Of a DNA stretch of 64,000 nucleotides, positions 9,114 to 19,573 are shown one piece after another. The DNA comes from Pontibacter rufus. GTDB taxonomy: Bacteria > Bacteroidota > Bacteroidia > Cytophagales > Hymenobacteraceae. The notes below the pieces were generated by a model. The model did no database searches, had not been told where the DNA came from, and worked only from the letters and a program-made list of their open reading frames with translations. A program made the position numbers and the translations under genes. The DNA is taken from NCBI RefSeq assembly GCF_015694705.1, contig NZ_JADQDR010000003.1:62001-126000 (forward strand), read 5' to 3'. Numbering within the stretch: position 1 is the stretch's first letter; each line of letters starts with the position of its first letter.

Positions 9114-10937
9114 TTATTCTTTGGTCATCAGATCGAAGCTGCGCTTTACAAAAGCCGTCAGGGCGGCACCAGACAGCATGTTCTGCGACAGCAGGGCCAA
9201 ATCGAATGCCTGGCGTGCGATGCGTGTCTTGTCCTCGTCTGCGGCGCTGAGCACGCGCTGGTTCAGCGGATGGTTGGCATTAATAGTTACATTGTAAGTG
9301 TCCGGCATGTCGCCCATAAACATCATACCGCCACCGCCGCTCTTGCTCATGTCCTTCATGCGGCGCATAAACTCGGGCAGCGTAATCACCACCGGTGCAT
9401 CGTCCGGAGAAAGTGGCGCCACCTCAACCAGCATGTGCTGGTTGCTGATGGCCTGCTCATATGCCGTTTTCAGGTCTTCTTTCTCTTTGTCGTTGAGTAC
9501 GCTCTCTTTTGTCTCGTCTTTCTCAATCAGTTTGTCGGTTGTTTCAGAGTCTACACGCTTAAGGGTTGTTTTCTCCAGTTTCTGCTCCAGCAAACCAATA
9601 AAGTGGCTATCTATCAGCGTATCCAGTTTCAGCACATTGTATCCGCGGCTTTGTGCGGCCTCCACAAAAGCATGCTGCTTGTTCTCATCGGTTGTATACA
9701 GCAGCACCAGCTGGTCGCTCTTGTTCGTCTGATTTGGTGCTACCAGCGCTTTGTACTCTTCTATAGTATAATACTTGCCGTCGGTGCTCTGCAGCAGCAC
9801 AAAATCCTTGGCTCTTTCATAGAACTTGTCATCGCTCAGCATGCCATACTTCACAAACACGTTGATGTCGCTCCAACTGCTTTCAAAAGCGGTGCGGTCT
9901 TTCTTGAACAGTTCGTTGAGCTTGTCGGCTACTTTTTTGGTGATGTAAGTGTTGATCTTCTTCACGCTGGAGTCAGCCTGCAGGAACGAGCGGCTCACGT
10001 TCAGCGGAATATCCGGCGAGTCAATCACGCCATGCAGCAGCATCAGGAACTCGGGTACTACGTCTTTTACTTCATCCGTAATAAACACCTGCCGTGAGTA
10101 CAGCTGAATTTTATTACGCTGCAGCTCAAACTCGTTTTTGATTTTAGGGAAGTATAAAATACCCGTCAGGTTAAACGGATAGTCTACGTTGAGGTGAATC
10201 CAGAACAGCGGCGCCTCCGAGAACGGGTACAACTCTTTATAAAAAGCTTTGTAGTCTTCATCGGTCAGCTCCGAAGGCTGCTTTGTCCAGATAGGATTGG
10301 GGTTGTTGATCACTTCTCCCTCAAACTCTACCGGCACCGGCAAAAACTTGCAGTACTTGTCGAGAATGGCACGGATGCGGGCCGGCTCCAAAAACTCCTC
10401 CGAATCTTCAGTTACGTTCAAAATAACGTTGGTGCCACGGGTTTCTTTTTCCGCATCGATGATGGCAAATTCAGTGCTGCCGTCGCAGGTCCAGTGCGCT
10501 GCCTCAGAGCCTTCCTTGTAAGACTTGGTAATGATCTCCACGCGGTCAGACACCATAAAGGCAGAGTAAAAGCCCAAACCGAACTGGCCGATGATCTGGC
10601 TTTTGTCGCCGGAGTCTTTGTAGCGCTCCACAAATTCAGAGGCGCCCGAAAAGGCAATCTGGTTGATATACTTCTTAATTTCCTCGGCTGTCATACCAAT
10701 GCCGTGATCGGCGATTGTGATGGTGCGGGCCTCTTTGTCCACTGCCACTTTCACGGTCAGGTCGCCCAGTTCGCCCGTAAACTCGCCGATAGCTGCCAGG
10801 CGCTTAATTTTCTGGGTGGCGTCTACGGCATTGCTCACCAGCTCCCGCAGGAAGATCTCATGATCAGAGTATAAGAACTTCTTGATGATCGGGAAAATGT
10901 TCTCGGTGTGGATGGAGATACTGCCTCTTTCTTCCAT
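9114..10937 (-). CDS. htpG: Chaperone HtpG (Hsp90)
   Basis: The protein has 607 residues, a usual length for Bacteroidota HtpG. The N-terminal GHKL ATPase domain has YSDHEIFLRELVSNAVDA (the metal-ligand Asn), ITIADHGIGMTAEEI and the lid/Gly-rich segment IGQFGLGFYSAFMV. The middle domain carries the catalytic-loop region LNVSRSFLQADSSVKKI. A shorter C-terminal dimerisation domain ends the protein. It is an ATP-dependent cytoplasmic chaperone for stress-damaged and client proteins. The gene stands alone, with its own terminator downstream and a 264-bp upstream gap, suggesting a separate stress-responsive promoter; I see no recognisable heat-shock operator. Confidence 0.97.
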   Translation of the reverse strand: MEERGSISIHTENIFPIIKKFLYSDHEIFLRELVSNAVDATQKIKRLAAIGEFTGELGDLTVKVAVDKEARTITIADHGIGMTAEEIKKYINQIAFSGASEFVERYKDSGDKSQIIGQFGLGFYSAFMVSDRVEIITKSYKEGSEAAHWTCDGSTEFAIIDAEKETRGTNVILNVTEDSEEFLEPARIRAILDKYCKFLPVPVEFEGEVINNPNPIWTKQPSELTDEDYKAFYKELYPFSEAPLFWIHLNVDYPFNLTGILYFPKIKNEFELQRNKIQLYSRQVFITDEVKDVVPEFLMLLHGVIDSPDIPLNVSRSFLQADSSVKKINTYITKKVADKLNELFKKDRTAFESSWSDINVFVKYGMLSDDKFYERAKDFVLLQSTDGKYYTIEEYKALVAPNQTNKSDQLVLLYTTDENKQHAFVEAAQSRGYNVLKLDTLIDSHFIGLLEQKLEKTTLKRVDSETTDKLIEKDETKESVLNDKEKEDLKTAYEQAISNQHMLVEVAPLSPDDAPVVITLPEFMRRMKDMSKSGGGGMMFMGDMPDTYNVTINANHPLNQRVLSAADEDKTRIARQAFDLALLSQNMLSGAALTAFVKRSFDLMTKE

Positions 10938-11175
10938 AGCTATACTTTATATTTTTAGTAATATGTTTTACACGATTGTATAATCAACAGGTAGTTGTCA
11001 AATCCTGTTCCAGAGCAGATTTAGCACGAACTTTGTGACAGGTTGTCAGAAGCAGGGCGGCAAACAGTGGCAGCCGCAGGCAACTTTGTACTTGTAGCCG
11101 GCACAAATGCTCCATCATTTCAATGTTCCGACATGATTTACACGGTCCATGCAACATGGTGTAACTTATACTTGC

Positions 11176-11183
11176 TATCTTTG
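11176..11183 (+). promoter_or_regulatory. Bacteroidota -7 promoter element for the His-rich/TonB operon
   Basis: TATCTTTG fits the phylum's TAnnTTTG -7 consensus exactly and lies 19 bp before the GTG start at 11202. No convincing -33 element is seen, so this is supported by one half of the promoter only. Confidence 0.5.
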
Positions 11184-11201
11184 TAATTAACTGACAAGCA
11201 C

Positions 11202-11528
11202 GTGCAGCGCCGCCTCCATTATATTGCCCTCTTCCTGCTATTGCTCTTTATAAGAGTAATGGTGCCGGATGCGCTTTTGCTGGAACTGCACCATCACAGC
11301 CACACAACAGATACTGAGCAAGCAGACCACCACCAGGCGCAGGTAGCCGGCAAACACGTCCATTGCCCTGTCGAAGATTTGTTTGGTGCACCCTATCAGG
11401 GCAGCCTGATTTCTTTTGAGGCTACGCCACCTGCCGCACACACAGCTGCCTACACGAGCAACTATCAAATCAGCCGGCACAAACACACTGTTGCCTATAC
11501 TTGCTTGCGTGGCCCGCCGCTGGCCTAA
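11202..11528 (+). CDS. Small His-rich exported or membrane protein before a TonB receptor
   Basis: The protein has 108 residues from a GTG start placed just after a good -7 element. A hydrophobic N-terminal segment (LHYIALFLLLLFIRVMV) would export or anchor it. The next part is rich in metal ligands: ELHHHSHTTDTEQADHHQ, then KHVHCPVEDLFGAPY and a late RHKH, 12 His in all. It ends in RGPP-Leu-Ala, and such RGPP-type ends occur in small Bacteroidota proteins encoded before TonB receptors. The gene sits 156 bp before the receptor on the same strand. I infer a role in handling a transition metal with that receptor; no enzyme motif is visible. Confidence 0.75.
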   Translation: MQRRLHYIALFLLLLFIRVMVPDALLLELHHHSHTTDTEQADHHQAQVAGKHVHCPVEDLFGAPYQGSLISFEATPPAAHTAAYTSNYQISRHKHTVAYTCLRGPPLA

Positions 11529-11684
11529 TCATATCCCTTGGCTGCCAGGCAGGTTTATACTTAAATGGCAGCACCTTCTAAAAGTTTTTGTAGCCATACG
11601 CCAGGCCAACACCTGCGGCTGATGCTATACTTACCGGAGCTGTGCAACTGCTTACAGGCGCCTGTCTCCTCCATCCGACAGAAA

Positions 11685-14069
11685 ATGTTTATACTATATA
11701 AAAAGCGGTTATTGCTGTTACCGGCGCTGCTGCTTTTGGCTGCACAGCCACTGCTGGCACAAGCGCCGCCAGACACCAATGCACCAACCGGCGCTGAACA
11801 AAACTGCGGCCTGACTATTTCGGGCAAAGTGCTGGACCACGACTCCCGAGCGCCTTTGGTCGGCGCCACTGTTTACATAACGCAGCTCGGCAAAGCCACA
11901 GTGGCAGATGAGGCCGGCAATTACCACTTCCACGATCTCTGCCAGGGCACTTATACACTGAAAGTAACTTATGTGGGCTACCAGCAGGAGGACTTTACCT
12001 ATAAGCTCACCAGCTCTGTTACCCGCAACCTGCAACTACACTCTGACACGCACCTGCTGCAGGCGGTAGAGGTAACGGGAGCGCACCTGAAAGATGAGGC
12101 GCAGGCTTCACAAACCTTATCGGGAAGGCAACTGGAAGAAACACGTGGATTGTCGCTGGCAGAATCGCTGGCAGGACTCGCGGGTGTATCGAGCTTGCAG
12201 ACCGGGCCAACCATTGCCAAACCTGTTATACATGGTTTGCACAGTAACCGCGTGCTGCTACTCAACAACGGTGTGCGCCAGGAAGGGCAGCAGTGGGGGA
12301 CAGAGCACGCACCTGAGATTGACCCGTTTGTGGCTACCGAGATGAAAGTGATTAAAGGTGCTGCCGGCGTACGTTATGGTGCTGATGCCATTGGCGGGGT
12401 AGTAATAATAGAGCCCAAAGCGTTACCGGATTCTGCCGCAGGGATTTCGGGAGAACTGAATTTGCTGGGCACAACCAACAACCGTCAGGGTGCTATATCG
12501 GCCACGGCGGAAGGCACAGTGCCAAATTTGCCGCTGTTGAGCTGGCGCCTGCAGGGCACGCTTAAAAAAGCGGGCAACGCCAGAACGCCGGACTATTACA
12601 TGCAGAACACCGGCTTTAACGAGCGCAACTTTTCGGCGGCATTTGGCTACCATAAGCAAAATTATGGTGCCGAATTGTTTTACAGCCAGTTTAACACCAA
12701 GCTGGGTATTCTGTCGGCCTCGCATATCGGCAATATCACCGATATAGAAAACGCAATTGCACGCGGCAAACCTTTTGGTGCCGACACGGTACAGTTTACT
12801 TATGATATCAACCGGCCTTACCAGGACATCCGCCACGATTTGCTGAAAGCCAAAGTATACCTGAATACAGGCGATATTGGAAAACTCTCATTCACATACG
12901 GCTTCCAGAATGATGTGCGGGACGAGTATGATGTACACAACGTGGAATCCGGCCATCCGGCCATGCACCTGGCCATCAGCACCCAAACCACCGAAACCAT
13001 CTGGGAGCACAAACCTGTTGGCAATTTTACGGGTTCTGCAGGCATCAACACCATTTACCAGAACAACACCTGGCTCTACAGCGACTTTCTGCCATTCTAC
13101 ACCAGTTTTAACCCCGGCATATTTGCGCTGGAAAAGTGGCGCAAAGACAGGCTGCAGCTCGAAGGCGGTATCCGCTACGACTACAAGCACGTGCAGGTGA
13201 AGGATCTGGTAGAAAACACCTATGTTGAAAAGCACAAGTATGATTATCAGCATGTGTCGGGCACGGTTGGGGCGATGTATGATGTGGGGTACCACCTCAC
13301 GCTGGGCCTGAATGCGGCTTCAGCCTGGCGCGCGCCCGGTGTAAACGAACTGTTCAGCGATGGCGTGCACCACGCCTCCGGCATTTACGAGATCGGCGAC
13401 GAACACCTGCTTATCGAAAAAGCTTATAATTTCGAGGCCTCCGCCCAATATTTCGGCAGTCCGCGCTTCAGCGGCCAGTTTAGTGTGTACAACAACTATA
13501 TCAACAATTACATTTACCTCGCGCCCACGCAAACATTCACGCTGTCGCCTAAAGGCGCTTTCCCTACTTTTAAGTATAAGCAGGTAGATGCTATTTTCCG
13601 GGGATTTGATTTGAGCCTGCAATACAAGCTGCTTGATGAACTGACGCTGGAATCTAAAACAACGATTGTGCGGGCCCGCAACACCGGCACCGGCGAATGG
13701 CTGGTAGGCATTCCGGCCGACAGCTACGACAACAGCCTTCGTTATGAATTCGGCAATGACGATAGCAGCGGGCTTTGGGGCAAATCATACTTTTCGGTAG
13801 GCGGGCAATATGTGGCGGCGCAAACGCGGTATCCAACCCAAACCGACCAGGATTATGCTCTGCCACCGGATGCTTATTTTCTGCTGCACGCCGAGGCGGG
13901 CACAACCCTGCACTTAGGCAAGCAGCCGCTGGAGGTGGGCATCACGGGCAACAACCTGCTTAATACCGCGTACCGTGATTACCTGAACCGTTTCCGGTAC
14001 TATACCGACGACTTAGGGCGAATGCTGCTGTTCCGGGTAAAAGTGCCGCTTACTTTCACAAGAAATTAA
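11685..14069 (+). CDS. TonB-dependent outer-membrane receptor
   Basis: The protein has 794 residues from the ATG at 11685, which puts a normal signal peptide (MFILYKKRLLLLPALLLLAA) at the start; the 40 codons upstream look non-coding. Domains: a carboxypeptidase-regulatory-like beta sandwich at about 45-130 (ISGKVLDHDSRAPLVGATVY), a plug at about 140-250 (LAGLAGVSSLQTGPTIAKPV, VIKGAAGVRYGADAIGGVV), then a 22-strand-type barrel ending in LLFRVKVPLTFTRN with the usual terminal aromatic/basic pattern. The plug segment HGLHSNRVLLLNNGVRQEGQ resembles zinc/copper/cobalamin-type receptors rather than SusC. With the His-rich gene in front, a metal or metallo-compound ligand is the best guess. Confidence 0.9.
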   Translation: MFILYKKRLLLLPALLLLAAQPLLAQAPPDTNAPTGAEQNCGLTISGKVLDHDSRAPLVGATVYITQLGKATVADEAGNYHFHDLCQGTYTLKVTYVGYQQEDFTYKLTSSVTRNLQLHSDTHLLQAVEVTGAHLKDEAQASQTLSGRQLEETRGLSLAESLAGLAGVSSLQTGPTIAKPVIHGLHSNRVLLLNNGVRQEGQQWGTEHAPEIDPFVATEMKVIKGAAGVRYGADAIGGVVIIEPKALPDSAAGISGELNLLGTTNNRQGAISATAEGTVPNLPLLSWRLQGTLKKAGNARTPDYYMQNTGFNERNFSAAFGYHKQNYGAELFYSQFNTKLGILSASHIGNITDIENAIARGKPFGADTVQFTYDINRPYQDIRHDLLKAKVYLNTGDIGKLSFTYGFQNDVRDEYDVHNVESGHPAMHLAISTQTTETIWEHKPVGNFTGSAGINTIYQNNTWLYSDFLPFYTSFNPGIFALEKWRKDRLQLEGGIRYDYKHVQVKDLVENTYVEKHKYDYQHVSGTVGAMYDVGYHLTLGLNAASAWRAPGVNELFSDGVHHASGIYEIGDEHLLIEKAYNFEASAQYFGSPRFSGQFSVYNNYINNYIYLAPTQTFTLSPKGAFPTFKYKQVDAIFRGFDLSLQYKLLDELTLESKTTIVRARNTGTGEWLVGIPADSYDNSLRYEFGNDDSSGLWGKSYFSVGGQYVAAQTRYPTQTDQDYALPPDAYFLLHAEAGTTLHLGKQPLEVGITGNNLLNTAYRDYLNRFRYYTDDLGRMLLFRVKVPLTFTRN

Positions 14070-14092
14070 GTATAGGTACAAGCTTTAAACTA

Positions 14093-14173
14093 TTTTGTCA
14101 TCCTGAAAGGACCTTGTGGGAAAGCCGCAAATACTTGACCTCCCTTCTACCAGGTTTCTTCCGGAATGACAAA
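14093..14173. repeat. MITE/REP-like imperfect palindrome
   Basis: An 81-bp element whose ends are imperfect inverted copies: TTTTGTCATCCTGAAAGGACC at the left, and the right end read in reverse gives TTTGTCATTCCGGAAGAAACC. It encodes no protein. Sequences beginning TTGTCATCCTGAAAG are dispersed in many Bacteroidota genomes, so this is probably one copy of a non-autonomous repeat. It lies between the TonB receptor and the next lipoprotein gene. Confidence 0.6.
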
Positions 14174-14225
14174 GAGAGAGGATGATTGAAACTAATTTCA
14201 ACCTCTTACTTATCATTCATAAACT

Positions 14226-14233
14226 TATCTTTG
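14226..14233 (+). promoter_or_regulatory. -7 promoter element upstream of the acidic lipoprotein gene
   Basis: TATCTTTG is an exact TAnnTTTG match, 35 bp before the ATG at 14268. The -33 region is T-rich without a clear TTG. Confidence 0.5.
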
Positions 14234-14267
14234 TCAGATTCACGAACACCTTTTATACACTATTATT

Positions 14268-14828
14268 ATGAAAAAGCTATTCAGACCATACCTTGCCATA
14301 CTTTTAGCAGGCAGTTTAACTCTTGCTGTATCGGCATGTGGCGGCGGCGATGATCCCAAACCGATTGTAGAAGAGCAGGAAGAAATTACGACGGTGCAAA
14401 TCAGCCTGGTGCCGGAAGGAAAAGGACAGAACGTTACCGCTACTTTCAGTGATCCGGATGGCGTGGGTGGCGCAGATCCTGTCGTAGATGCCCTGAACCT
14501 GGCACCCAACACGGTTTACAAAGGGACCATCACCTTGAAAGATGAAAGCAAAACGCCTGTGGAGGATATGACAGCAGAGGTAAAAACCGAGGGAGATGAG
14601 CACGAGCTTTTTTTCAATGTTACAGGCGCTAATCTCACAGTAACCAAAACCGACCTCGACAGCAACAACCGTCCGATAGGCCTGGAAGCTACATTTGAGA
14701 CAGCCGCCACCAGTTCCGGCACGCTCCGCGTAACGCTGAAGCACCAGCCAAACTTAAAAGGCGCCACCAGCGACATTACCAAAGGCGAAACCGACGTGCA
14801 GGTAGACTTCCCGGTAGTGATTCAGTAA
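14268..14828 (+). CDS. Acidic lipoprotein, receptor-linked
   Basis: The protein has 186 residues with a lipobox in VSACGGGDD (Cys at about residue 24). The mature part is acidic and beta-rich, with two similar stretches around VQISLVPEGKGQNVTATFSD and GLEATFETAATSSGTLRVTL. The pattern of Asp-Pro-Asp-Gly-x-Gly-Gly-Ala-Asp-Pro-Val followed by a Leu-Thr/Asn-x-Tyr strand resembles Bacteroidota proteins labelled type 1 periplasmic binding fold superfamily, which often follow metal-type TonB receptors. It has its own promoter element and a strong terminator, so it may be expressed separately from the receptor. The function is not known. Confidence 0.8.
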   Translation: MKKLFRPYLAILLAGSLTLAVSACGGGDDPKPIVEEQEEITTVQISLVPEGKGQNVTATFSDPDGVGGADPVVDALNLAPNTVYKGTITLKDESKTPVEDMTAEVKTEGDEHELFFNVTGANLTVTKTDLDSNNRPIGLEATFETAATSSGTLRVTLKHQPNLKGATSDITKGETDVQVDFPVVIQ

Positions 14829-14843
14829 AACATCATGAAATTT

Positions 14844-14880
14844 AAAAGAGGCTGCGTAATCTGATTACGCAGCCTCTTTT
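14844..14880 (+). terminator. Strong terminator after the acidic lipoprotein gene
   Basis: A 17-bp perfect stem (AAAAGAGGCTGCGTAAT at 14844-14860 against 14864-14880) with a 3-nt loop and T-rich flanks. It can serve both the plus-strand lipoprotein gene and the converging reductase operon. Confidence 0.9.
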
Positions 14881-14936
14881 GTTTTATACTTGCGCTTCAC
14901 ACGCCGCTTTTATACTTCAGTCATGTGTAGACTTTC

Positions 14937-16402
<1,466 letters not shown>

Positions 16403-16410
<8 letters not shown>

Positions 16411-17302
16411 TCCTGAATCCAGAAGGACTTAGCTGCACATGTTTTTTGAAGAAATTGTTGAAATGGGTTACTTCCGTAAAGCCCAGGGCATAGGCAATAT
16501 CAGATACATTCCAGGCGCTGTGCTTCAGCAGGATTTTTGCTTCCTGCAAAAGGCGCTCGGCAATTAGCTGCGAGGTGGTTTTCTGCGTTGTTTCTTTTAC
16601 CGACCTGTTCAAATGATTTACATGCACGTTTAGCTGCCCTGCAAAATCAGCCGCAGTACGCAGGCTGATTGTCTGGTGGTTGTCATCAATAGGGAACTGA
16701 CGTTCTAAGAGCTCCAGAAACAAGGCAGATATCCGCTGAGAAGCATTGATGGGCTGCTTATCCAGTTTGGCAGAGGGCTGCATTTTCATGGCAAAATGCA
16801 GCAGTTCAAAAACAAGCGTGCGCAAGACGTCATACTTGTGGATGTAATCAGAAGTGATTTCTTCAAACATCCGTTCATACAAACCGCTTACCTTTTGTGT
16901 CTGCTCATCCGATAGCTCAAAAACCGGTATGCCGCCGGGTTGGAACACCGCATACTGGCTTAAATTACCATACTGATGAAAGAATAGCTGATCAAAGACG
17001 CAGAAGAAGCCGCTTCGGATGCTATCAATTTGCTCCCACTTATAGGGTATCTGCGGGTTTGAAAAGACCAGCGCCTGGTTCTGCACTTCCAGCACTTTAT
17101 CGGCGTAGTGCACTTTGCTGTTACCGATAACGAGCGTAATCTTATAGTAGTCTCTGCGCCGATAAGGTACTGGCCTCGCGCTCCGTCCCACAAAAGGGTC
17201 CAGCTTTAATACATTGAAATGCCCGATTTCCTTACGAATTGAGTCAGGCATCCAGTTGAGCTTGTGTTTATAAAAATCATCTATCTTCTCGATCTTATCC
17301 AT
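16403..17302 (-). CDS. AraC-family transcriptional regulator
   Basis: The protein has 299 residues. An N-terminal cupin-like sensing domain spans about 25-160 (RRRDYYKITLVIGNSKVHYA, VFSNPQIPYKWEQIDS). The C-terminal double helix-turn-helix covers about 200-299, with FAGQLNVHVNHLNRSVKETT for the first reading helix and WNVSDIAYALGFTEVTHFNN plus FFKKHVQLSPSGFRNV for the second, both classic AraC/XylS. It is first in the operon with the NTF2-like and aldo/keto reductase genes, so it is likely to control its own transcription unit. The inducer cannot be deduced. Confidence 0.93.
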
Positions 17303-17431
17303 CCTGTTAAACTTATAACCTTCAAACAGAACGACTTTTCAGGCATCAAAAGCGGCTCCTTACAAATTCTAAAGAATTAATTTTTTAATAGCAAGGCAGC
17401 TTACTTCTGCCTTGCTATTAACTACGCAGTT

Positions 17432-18241
17432 TTATAAACCAACGGGTTGCCTCTGAATGTATTCCTTATTAAAAGAGTAAATTAAGCTTACATTCCAAAG
17501 AGCGTTCCGGCTTGCCGGAATACTGGTTTTGATGGTTTTGTTGAAGGTTGATGAAACCGAAAACGGGAAATTTCTCTTCGCCAACACCAGCGTAGGGTTA
17601 ACATAAAATCCATGCTGCATATCTGCTTTCAGGTAGTAGACCTGGGGTGTAAACCGCATGAAATATTGCTCTGATAGCCTGATGTTTGCAAAACTGCTTC
17701 TTAGTGACAAAAAGTGAGTGTTCCTGACTACATCTTTCTCGATGCCACGGGAATACAGGTAATACAGGCCAAGACTTATATCCTTTGTAAGTAAATACGT
17801 GGGTGCCAGCTCTCCGGCTAAATAGCGCCGGGCCACTATTACTTCTTTTGATGTTCCGTTTAAAAGAACCTGCTCGGTTCTGAAATTAAGGGCAGGGTGT
17901 GCTCCAAGGTTAACCTGGAACTTGTCGGTGGAGAGCAATTTATACCGCCACCAGAAAAGGAAAGACCAGGGCTTGCCTTCCAGCGCAAAGCGGAATTGCG
18001 GTTCAAAACTGAGTTTCCTTGTACCAACCGACATATCAAATATAACGGCAGGTTTGCCCAGTGTAAAACTGGGTATGGTAGAGATTCCTTTGTTGGTAAC
18101 ACTGACTGCACCTGCAAAATGATTGATAAACCTGGTACTATCCGCCTCTTGCGAGAAAGCCAGTTGCGCAGGAAATAAAAGGACAAACAATAGCAATGTG
18201 CTTTGGGCAGGAATATAAGATGCCAGAGAAGAGGATACCAT
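17432..18241 (-). CDS. Probable outer-membrane beta-barrel protein, unrecognised
   Basis: The protein has 269 residues from the ATG at 18241, chosen because it gives a normal signal peptide ending PAQLAFSQ; an ATG at 18334 would add 31 charged residues. The mature chain alternates polar and aromatic residues in short strands (WSFLFWWRYKLLSTDKFQVN, HFLSLRSSFANIRLSEQYFM, HGFYVNPTLVLAKRNFPF) and ends in NVSLIYSFNKEY, as a barrel does. I do not recognise the family. It lies in a stretch lacking the genome-wide AAGTATA word and is somewhat AT-rich, so it may be acquired. Confidence 0.7.
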   Translation of the reverse strand: MVSSSLASYIPAQSTLLLFVLLFPAQLAFSQEADSTRFINHFAGAVSVTNKGISTIPSFTLGKPAVIFDMSVGTRKLSFEPQFRFALEGKPWSFLFWWRYKLLSTDKFQVNLGAHPALNFRTEQVLLNGTSKEVIVARRYLAGELAPTYLLTKDISLGLYYLYSRGIEKDVVRNTHFLSLRSSFANIRLSEQYFMRFTPQVYYLKADMQHGFYVNPTLVLAKRNFPFSVSSTFNKTIKTSIPASRNALWNVSLIYSFNKEYIQRQPVGL

Positions 18242-18652
18242 TGGAAACAGGGCGCGAACATACTTGGTTAAGAAAGATAGCTTTCTATCCCATTCCTTGC
18301 CTGCTTCAGTTATAAACCAGACATTATTTTGCATAAGCTTGCTTGGTAAAGATTTACAAGCGCAAAAGAACCTGATTTGTTAAACTTCTTATACCTGGTT
18401 TCAAACCAATACTTACGAATTTCAAACAATTAGCAATCTCAAAGCTGGGCATGACGCAGAACTGCCACTAACAGAGGATTTTTATCAGGATGGCTAAGGA
18501 ATAAATACCTGACACAAGACACCTTATTTGTTCTTAAAGTCCTTCAAGCTGGTGCAATCATCTGGCCTATCGGGGATTATACCTTAGCGCTTGACAGGCC
18601 TGCAATGGCTCCGAATTAATGTACCCAGAGTGGAGTGCCCGCATCGTGCTTT
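18242..18652. other. Gap without an assigned gene
   Basis: About 410 bases between the barrel gene and the YdeI-like gene. The left 93 bases are the possible N-terminal extension of the barrel gene. I see no RNA gene, repeat or long frame in the rest. Confidence 0.6.
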
Positions 18653-19273
18653 TTAAGTCAGGCGGGCTTTTAGGGCTTTCACTGTTTCTGCTATGCGTTT
18701 AGCTCGTGTTTCGGGTCGTTTGGCTTCCAACACCGCCACCACGTACTCCTTGCGGTGTGTAAAGGCCAGTTGCTGGAAGAGAGCAGTTACGCCGGCCGCA
18801 TCCAGGGCCTGCTGCATATCTGCAGGTGGCACCACGGTTTTAGCGGTGCGATCGATGCCGGGCATATCTGTACCAAATTTTGATGGCTCCTTTCGTTCTG
18901 AGGCATGTTTAAAGCGCAGCGCCGACCAGGTATCATCTACAGCTACTTGCCTGATAGGTGCATACCCCAGATCTGCCAGCACTTTCCAGCCTTTATCGCG
19001 CGTCAGGTCAGATTTTATGCCGGATGTTTTCTTAGGATAAGCGATCCACAGCATTCCCTCCGGTTTTAGTGCAGCAACAGACTGAGGCGCAAATTGCTCC
19101 AGTTCCTGCTTGCTGTGCACCAACAGCAGCACTGCCTGGTAACTGCCGGCTAATGCTGCATTGCTTGAAGTATAGCCTTCGGCAGCCAGTATATCGGCAA
19201 CTTCTGCCGGTGCGTTTAACAGCAGCAGGTTGCTGCCGGGCTTTAACTGTAGTTTCTTTCCTAAATTCTGCAT
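18653..19273 (-). CDS. YdeI/OmpD-associated (OmdA) family protein with DUF3052-like front
   Basis: The protein has 206 residues from the ATG at 19273 (MQNLGKKLQLKPGSNLLLLN); an upstream ATG at 19321 adds 16 residues that look unconserved. The first 120 residues resemble the DUF3052-type Rossmann-like module: LLLLNAPAEVADIL and MLWIAYPKKTSGIKSDLTRD. The second part (VVPPADMQQALDAAGVTALF, FTHRKEYVVAVLEAKRPETR) is the OmdA/YdeI module, named for bacteriocin protection and OmpD association in enterobacteria. The molecular function is not established. It is a lone gene without signal peptide, so cytoplasmic. Confidence 0.85.
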   Translation of the reverse strand: MQNLGKKLQLKPGSNLLLLNAPAEVADILAAEGYTSSNAALAGSYQAVLLLVHSKQELEQFAPQSVAALKPEGMLWIAYPKKTSGIKSDLTRDKGWKVLADLGYAPIRQVAVDDTWSALRFKHASERKEPSKFGTDMPGIDRTAKTVVPPADMQQALDAAGVTALFQQLAFTHRKEYVVAVLEAKRPETRAKRIAETVKALKARLT

Positions 19274-19573
19274 GGTTTGTTGATAAGTAAAAGAGGCTTC
19301 TAAGCTAATATAAAATTTCAACTCCCTTATCCGGACAGGTGGCAGAGAACTGTGCTATTTTCACTTAAACGGTTGCGGCGCTGCTTATCCGCGAACAGCA
19401 ATATCTCAGAATAAAACCTTTCTGTCCTGCTCCATGGCCTATTTACCAGCAGCCTCAGGAAAACCATTTATATAATTGATTATCAAATACAAGCAAATAA
19501 AATATTCCTGTTAAACCACAACTTAATAAAATCCGGCAAGTATAAAATAACAGACATAAACTATACTTTGCTT
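19274..19573. other. Divergent intergenic region
   Basis: 300 AT-rich bases between two divergent genes, presumably holding both promoters. Two AAGTATA words occur near the right end (about 19538 and 19562). No further feature seen. Confidence 0.5.

Noticed and set aside
9270-10097. 275-codon plus-strand frame opposite htpG
   Set aside because: Antisense shadow of a highly conserved chaperone gene; no motif.
19562-19570. TATACTTTG as a promoter for the hypothetical lipoprotein gene
   Set aside because: It ends only 3 bp before the ATG, which would give a leaderless or 5'-truncated message; more likely just another copy of the frequent TATACTT word.
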